Made by a program: the position numbers and the translations under genes. DNA of 35,324 bases from an uncultured Faecalicoccus sp. Lineage in GTDB: Bacteria; Bacillota_I; Bacilli_A; Erysipelotrichales; Erysipelotrichaceae. The stretch lies in assembly GCF_944325745.1 (NCBI RefSeq), contig NZ_CALVBG010000009.1:1-35324 (forward strand). The letters are read 5' to 3'. Numbering within the stretch: position 1 is the stretch's first letter; the number at the start of each line of letters is the position of its first letter. Shown piece after piece: positions 32,139-35,324 of the stretch. The notes below the pieces were generated by a model. The model did not search any database, was not told the DNA's origin, and was given only the letters and a program-made list of their open reading frames with translations.

Positions 32139-32882
32139 ATGGAAAGCCGGCAAGTGGAACAAGTGTTGGAAAAAGTACGAGAGATCGGCCAGACGTTAAA
32201 GGGACAAGTCGATTATCAGATCGATCAAAAAAGCGGGATCCAGGATCTGGTGACCTCGATGGATAAGAATACCGAAATTGCGTTGCGGCAATGCCTTCAG
32301 GAAATTACGCCGGGCTGTACTTTTATTGGCGAAGAAGGAACGCAGCAGATGAGCGAAAAAGTATGGATCCTTGACCCGATCGATGGGACGACCAACTTCA
32401 TCAATTCTCAAGAAGGATATGCGATCTCATTAGGATATTTTGAAGAATCCAAGCCGGTCTTGGGAATCGTTTATGATGTCGCATCGGAAAAGCTCTATCA
32501 TGCCTTTGCACAGCGTGCTTACATCAACGGCCAGGAAATCGCAGATTTACCTGCCGTCCGTTCGTTATCGGAAAGCGTGTGGGATGCCGGTATGGCGACC
32601 ATGCATAAGAATCCCAAGCTTTTTGATTTGTGTCGGATCACCCGAGGACATCGGGAACTGGGAAGTGCTGCACTGGCAATCATCAAAGTCGCTTTGGGGA
32701 AATTGGATTTTTATGTTACGGAAAATGCCAAGTGCTGGGACTATGCCGGCGGGATCCCGTTCTTGATGGCGTGTCAGGGTACTTTGTGGATGCGGGATGA
32801 CTTCTTTACGTGCACACCCAACTTGGTCTTGTTTGCGCGTAATGAAGAAATCTTGGAACAGGTCAAAAGTTATTTGAAATAA
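32139..32882 (+). CDS. Inositol monophosphatase-family phosphatase
   Basis: The 247-aa metal-dependent sugar phosphatase carries FIGEEG, the metal site WILDPIDGTTNFINS, and a late CWDYAGGIPF. The family includes inositol-1-phosphatases and, in bacteria, phosphatases for other small phosphates. The true substrate is unknown. ATG 32139 is chosen because GAGGTGG is six bases upstream; in-frame ATGs at 32112 and 32133 lie before or right against this site. It is divergent from the RpiR gene, which suggests a sugar-phosphate response. Confidence 0.9.
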   Translation: MESRQVEQVLEKVREIGQTLKGQVDYQIDQKSGIQDLVTSMDKNTEIALRQCLQEITPGCTFIGEEGTQQMSEKVWILDPIDGTTNFINSQEGYAISLGYFEESKPVLGIVYDVASEKLYHAFAQRAYINGQEIADLPAVRSLSESVWDAGMATMHKNPKLFDLCRITRGHRELGSAALAIIKVALGKLDFYVTENAKCWDYAGGIPFLMACQGTLWMRDDFFTCTPNLVLFARNEEILEQVKSYLK

Positions 32883-32885
32883 TGA

Positions 32886-32914
32886 TTGTTTCTGAAAAAA
32901 GACTCAAGTACAAT
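32886..32914 (+). promoter_or_regulatory. Promoter of the DUF362 gene
   Basis: TTGTTT at 32886-32891, 17 nt, TACAAT at 32909-32914. Transcription would start near 32921, ahead of the TAGGTG ribosome site. Confidence 0.6.
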
Positions 32915-32940
32915 ACGCTTGAAAAGGGTAGGTGAAAACA

Positions 32941-34071
32941 ATGGAAAAGGCAAAAGTTTATTTTACAGATTTTCATACAAAAGCTTTTGGAGATGGACTA
33001 CCGACAAAACTTCAAAAATTACTTCGTCGTGCCGGTATTGCGGATTTAGACATGGATGGTAAATTTGTCGCAATCAAGATGCATTTTGGGGAATTAGGAA
33101 ACATTTCCTACTTGCGTCCCAATTATGCACGTGCCGTTGTGGATGTCGTGAAAGAATTAGGGGGAAAACCTTTCTTGACCGACTGCAATACGATGTATCC
33201 CGGCAGCCGTAAGAACGCTTTGGAGCATTTGGAATGTGCCTGGCAGAATGGGTTTACGCCTTTGACGGTAGGATGTCCGGTGATCATCGGAGACGGATTA
33301 AAAGGAACCGATGATATAGATGTTCCGGTCCAGGGCGGAGAATACATCCAAAACGCCAAGATTGGGCGAGCCATCATGGATGCCGATGTGTTTATTTCTT
33401 TAACGCATTTCAAAGGACATGAAATGACGGGCTTTGGAGGAGCTATCAAAAATATCGGGATGGGATGTGGATCGCGTGCCGGAAAATGCGATCAGCACAG
33501 CAGCGGCAAACCGCATATCATCGAAGAATCTTGCCGGGGCTGCCGTCAATGCCAAAAAGAATGTGCCAATGACGGTTTGGAATTTGATGAAACCACACGC
33601 AAGATGCATGTCAACCAGGAGAACTGTGTCGGCTGCGGCCGCTGTTTGGGGGCATGTAATTTTGATGCGATCAAATTCGATAATGATGCGGCCAATGCGC
33701 TTTTGAATTGTCGTATGGCCGAGTACACCAAAGCGGTGGTCGACGGCAGACCTTGTCTGCATATCTCTTTAATTGTCGATGTGAGTCCAAACTGTGACTG
33801 CCACGGAGAAAACGATGTACCGATCCTGCCGAATATCGGCATGTTTGTTTCGCGGGATCCGCTGGCTTTGGATCAGGCTTGTGTGGATGCCTGTATGGCG
33901 GCCAAACCGTTGCCGGGCAGTCAATTGGCAAGGCATCTGGAAGATCCGGAGTTTGAGGATCATCATGATCACTTCACGAATTCTGCACCGGAATCCGAAT
34001 GGCGAAGCTGTTTGGATCATGCCGAAAAAATCGCCTTGGGAACGCGTGAATACGAACTGATCAAAATGTAA
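32941..34071 (+). CDS. DUF362 protein with two [4Fe-4S] motifs
   Basis: The 376-aa protein has an N-terminal DUF362 region (VAIKMHFGELGNISYLRP, TDCNTMYPGSRKNALEH, SLTHFKGHEMTGFGGAIKNIGMGC in parts). Two ferredoxin-type cluster motifs are inserted after about residue 195, CRGCRQCQKEC and CVGCGRCLGAC. The C-terminal part has more conserved residues, VSRDPLALDQACVDA. Such proteins are common in anaerobes; their reaction is unknown. It has its own promoter and terminator and thus stands alone. The start at ATG 32941 is preferred because the TAGGTG site fits. Confidence 0.88.
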   Translation: MEKAKVYFTDFHTKAFGDGLPTKLQKLLRRAGIADLDMDGKFVAIKMHFGELGNISYLRPNYARAVVDVVKELGGKPFLTDCNTMYPGSRKNALEHLECAWQNGFTPLTVGCPVIIGDGLKGTDDIDVPVQGGEYIQNAKIGRAIMDADVFISLTHFKGHEMTGFGGAIKNIGMGCGSRAGKCDQHSSGKPHIIEESCRGCRQCQKECANDGLEFDETTRKMHVNQENCVGCGRCLGACNFDAIKFDNDAANALLNCRMAEYTKAVVDGRPCLHISLIVDVSPNCDCHGENDVPILPNIGMFVSRDPLALDQACVDACMAAKPLPGSQLARHLEDPEFEDHHDHFTNSAPESEWRSCLDHAEKIALGTREYELIKM

Positions 34072-34077
34072 ATGAAC

Positions 34078-34118
34078 AAACGTTTAGGAAGAATGATTCT
34101 TCGTAAACGTTTTTTTTG
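34078..34118 (+). terminator. Terminator after the DUF362 gene
   Basis: A long stem AAACGTTTA-GAAGAAT / ATTCTTC-TAAACGTTT with one mismatch is followed by T residues. It begins seven bases after the stop codon. Confidence 0.9.
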
Positions 34119-34122
34119 TTTG

Positions 34123-34151
34123 TTGAGGATTCCTGGACAGAATGGTAAAAT
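34123..34151 (+). promoter_or_regulatory. Promoter of the aspartokinase gene
   Basis: TTGAGG at 34123-34128, 17 nt, TAAAAT at 34146-34151. The leader would be only about 20 nt, too short for a lysine riboswitch. Confidence 0.7.
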
Positions 34152-34176
34152 ATACCCGTTTTATAGGGAAATTATT

Positions 34177-35324
34177 ATGAAAATCGTAGAGAAATATGGA
34201 GGAACCAGTGTAGGATCGATCGAACAGATCCAGGCCATTGCGCAGCATGTCAAAGCGATGAAAGATGCCGGTCATACTTTGATCGTTGTGGCCAGTGCCA
34301 TGGGCGGCATGACGAATAAACTGATCTCGCTGGCTTCTCAAGTATCTAATCATATGAATAAAAGAGAGCTGGATTCGCTTTTGTCGACGGGGGAACAGCG
34401 TACGATCACTTTGTTGGCGATGGCCATTGATGCCTTGGGTGTGCCTGCCATCTCTTTGACCGGGTATCAATGTGGCTTTATCACCAGTCATCACCATGCC
34501 CATGCCCGTATCAAAGACATTGACTTGACCAACGTTCAAAAACATTTGGAAGAAGGCAAGGTCGTTGTCGTCGCCGGCTTCCAGGGAGCTACCGAAAATG
34601 GAGAGATCACAACGTTAGGACGAGGAGGCAGCGACACGACCGCGGTGGCTTTGGCCGCCAAACTGGGCTGGGAATGTCATATTTATACGGATGTCAACGG
34701 AGTCTATACGATCGATCCCCGGCTGTATCCTTCGGCAAGACGACTGAAAGAGATCAATTATGCCGAGATGATGCAGATGGCGTGTTTAGGCTCGGGGGTC
34801 TTAGAAACGCGCAGTGTGGAATTGGCCGGGAAATATCGGGTCCCTTTGTATTTGGGAAAAGCTCTGGAAGGGGATAAGAAGAAAGGAACGTGGATCATGG
34901 AAAAAACGAAACGGCTAGAAGATATGCCGATCACGGGAATCAGTGTCAAAGATGATTATGCGATCATGCGCATCAACCATATTGAAAATGACGGCGTGTT
35001 CCTGGGGCGGCTGTTTCAAGTGATCGCGGATCTGAATATCAATCTGGATACGATCTCGCAACAGCTCGATGATGAAGGAAAAGCCAATTTTTCTTTCTAT
35101 TGTACGGAGGAGCAAAGCCGGACGATCATGGAAAATATGGATAAGGTGGGAGAAAACTATCCGGTCACAAGAATGTTGGGATTTATCAAACTTTCTTTGG
35201 TCGGCTTAGGCATCTCGACCCATAGCGGGATCGCATCGAAAGTGCTTAATACTTTAAAAGAAAATGAGATTCCTTATTATATGATCACTTCCAGCGAGAT
35301 CTCGATCTCATTGACGATCGATGC
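34177..35324 (+). CDS. lysC: Aspartate kinase (3' end outside window)
   Basis: The visible 382 residues hold the kinase domain and ACT domains. The kinase domain has KIVEKYGGTSVGS, FQGATENGEITTLGRGGSDTTAVALAA and YTDVNGVYTIDPR. The first ACT segment contains VFLGRLFQVIADLNINLDTISQ, and the second ACT begins SLVGLGISTHSGIASKVLN. It phosphorylates aspartate at the entry to lysine, threonine and methionine synthesis, and the ACT domains bind inhibitory amino acids. TAGGGA precedes the ATG. The frame is open to the window end, so only a few tens of residues are missing. Which end product inhibits it cannot be read. Confidence 0.93.
   Translation, partial: MKIVEKYGGTSVGSIEQIQAIAQHVKAMKDAGHTLIVVASAMGGMTNKLISLASQVSNHMNKRELDSLLSTGEQRTITLLAMAIDALGVPAISLTGYQCGFITSHHHAHARIKDIDLTNVQKHLEEGKVVVVAGFQGATENGEITTLGRGGSDTTAVALAAKLGWECHIYTDVNGVYTIDPRLYPSARRLKEINYAEMMQMACLGSGVLETRSVELAGKYRVPLYLGKALEGDKKKGTWIMEKTKRLEDMPITGISVKDDYAIMRINHIENDGVFLGRLFQVIADLNINLDTISQQLDDEGKANFSFYCTEEQSRTIMENMDKVGENYPVTRMLGFIKLSLVGLGISTHSGIASKVLNTLKENEIPYYMITSSEISISLTID

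Noticed and set aside
34152-34176. Lysine riboswitch before aspartokinase
   Set aside because: The predicted leader is about 20 nt, far below the size of an L-box riboswitch.

Overview
The window reads as chromosomal DNA of a low-to-moderate-GC Bacillota, most likely a gut Erysipelotrichia-type organism. That placement is an inference from gene content: a FabT/FabK-type fatty acid locus, a Lsa-like ABC-F gene and AAGGAGG ribosome sites. It was not tested by phylogeny. The first 3.3 kb is clearly AT-richer than the rest and looks like an accessory segment. It holds two small orphan genes, a structured non-coding stretch, a broken copy of a regulator 5' end, and an AAA ATPase of the DUF4143 type.

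From 2.7 to 14.5 kb lies a complete type II fatty acid synthesis locus. A MarR/FabT-like regulator is followed by three near-identical 17-bp palindromes around the acpP promoter. Then come acpP, accB, accC, accD, accA, fabH, fabK, a second flavin enoyl-reductase-like gene with a four-cysteine motif (FabX-like candidate), fabD, fabG, fabF, fabZ, acpS and plsC. The genes accB to plsC are packed with overlaps or gaps of at most 8 nt. The biotin ligase gene birA, whose product charges AccB, lies convergent and overlaps the 3' end of plsC.

From 15.3 to 23.3 kb come a cytoplasmic asparaginase, uvrB with an unusual HTH protein, and a VTT/TVP38 membrane protein with a response regulator and a six-helix sensor kinase. 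On the minus strand from 23.3 to 26.4 kb are nudC, glnS and a GNAT acetyltransferase. Then follow a membrane-anchored GH25 lysozyme, a metallo-beta-lactamase-fold protein and a C69 dipeptidase. Next is an ABC-F ribosome-protection gene of Lsa type behind a leader with a short peptide and an intrinsic terminator. The window ends with a divergent rpiR / inositol monophosphatase pair, a DUF362 ferredoxin-like protein and a truncated aspartokinase.

The most striking cross-cutting pattern is that at least six genes (fabT, birA, uvrB, GNAT, GH25, rpiR) lack a Shine-Dalgarno sequence and have a -10 box exactly 6-7 nt before the start codon. This suggests leaderless mRNAs beside a majority of conventional SD-led genes. 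No tRNA, rRNA, CRISPR array, transposase or prophage gene was seen.
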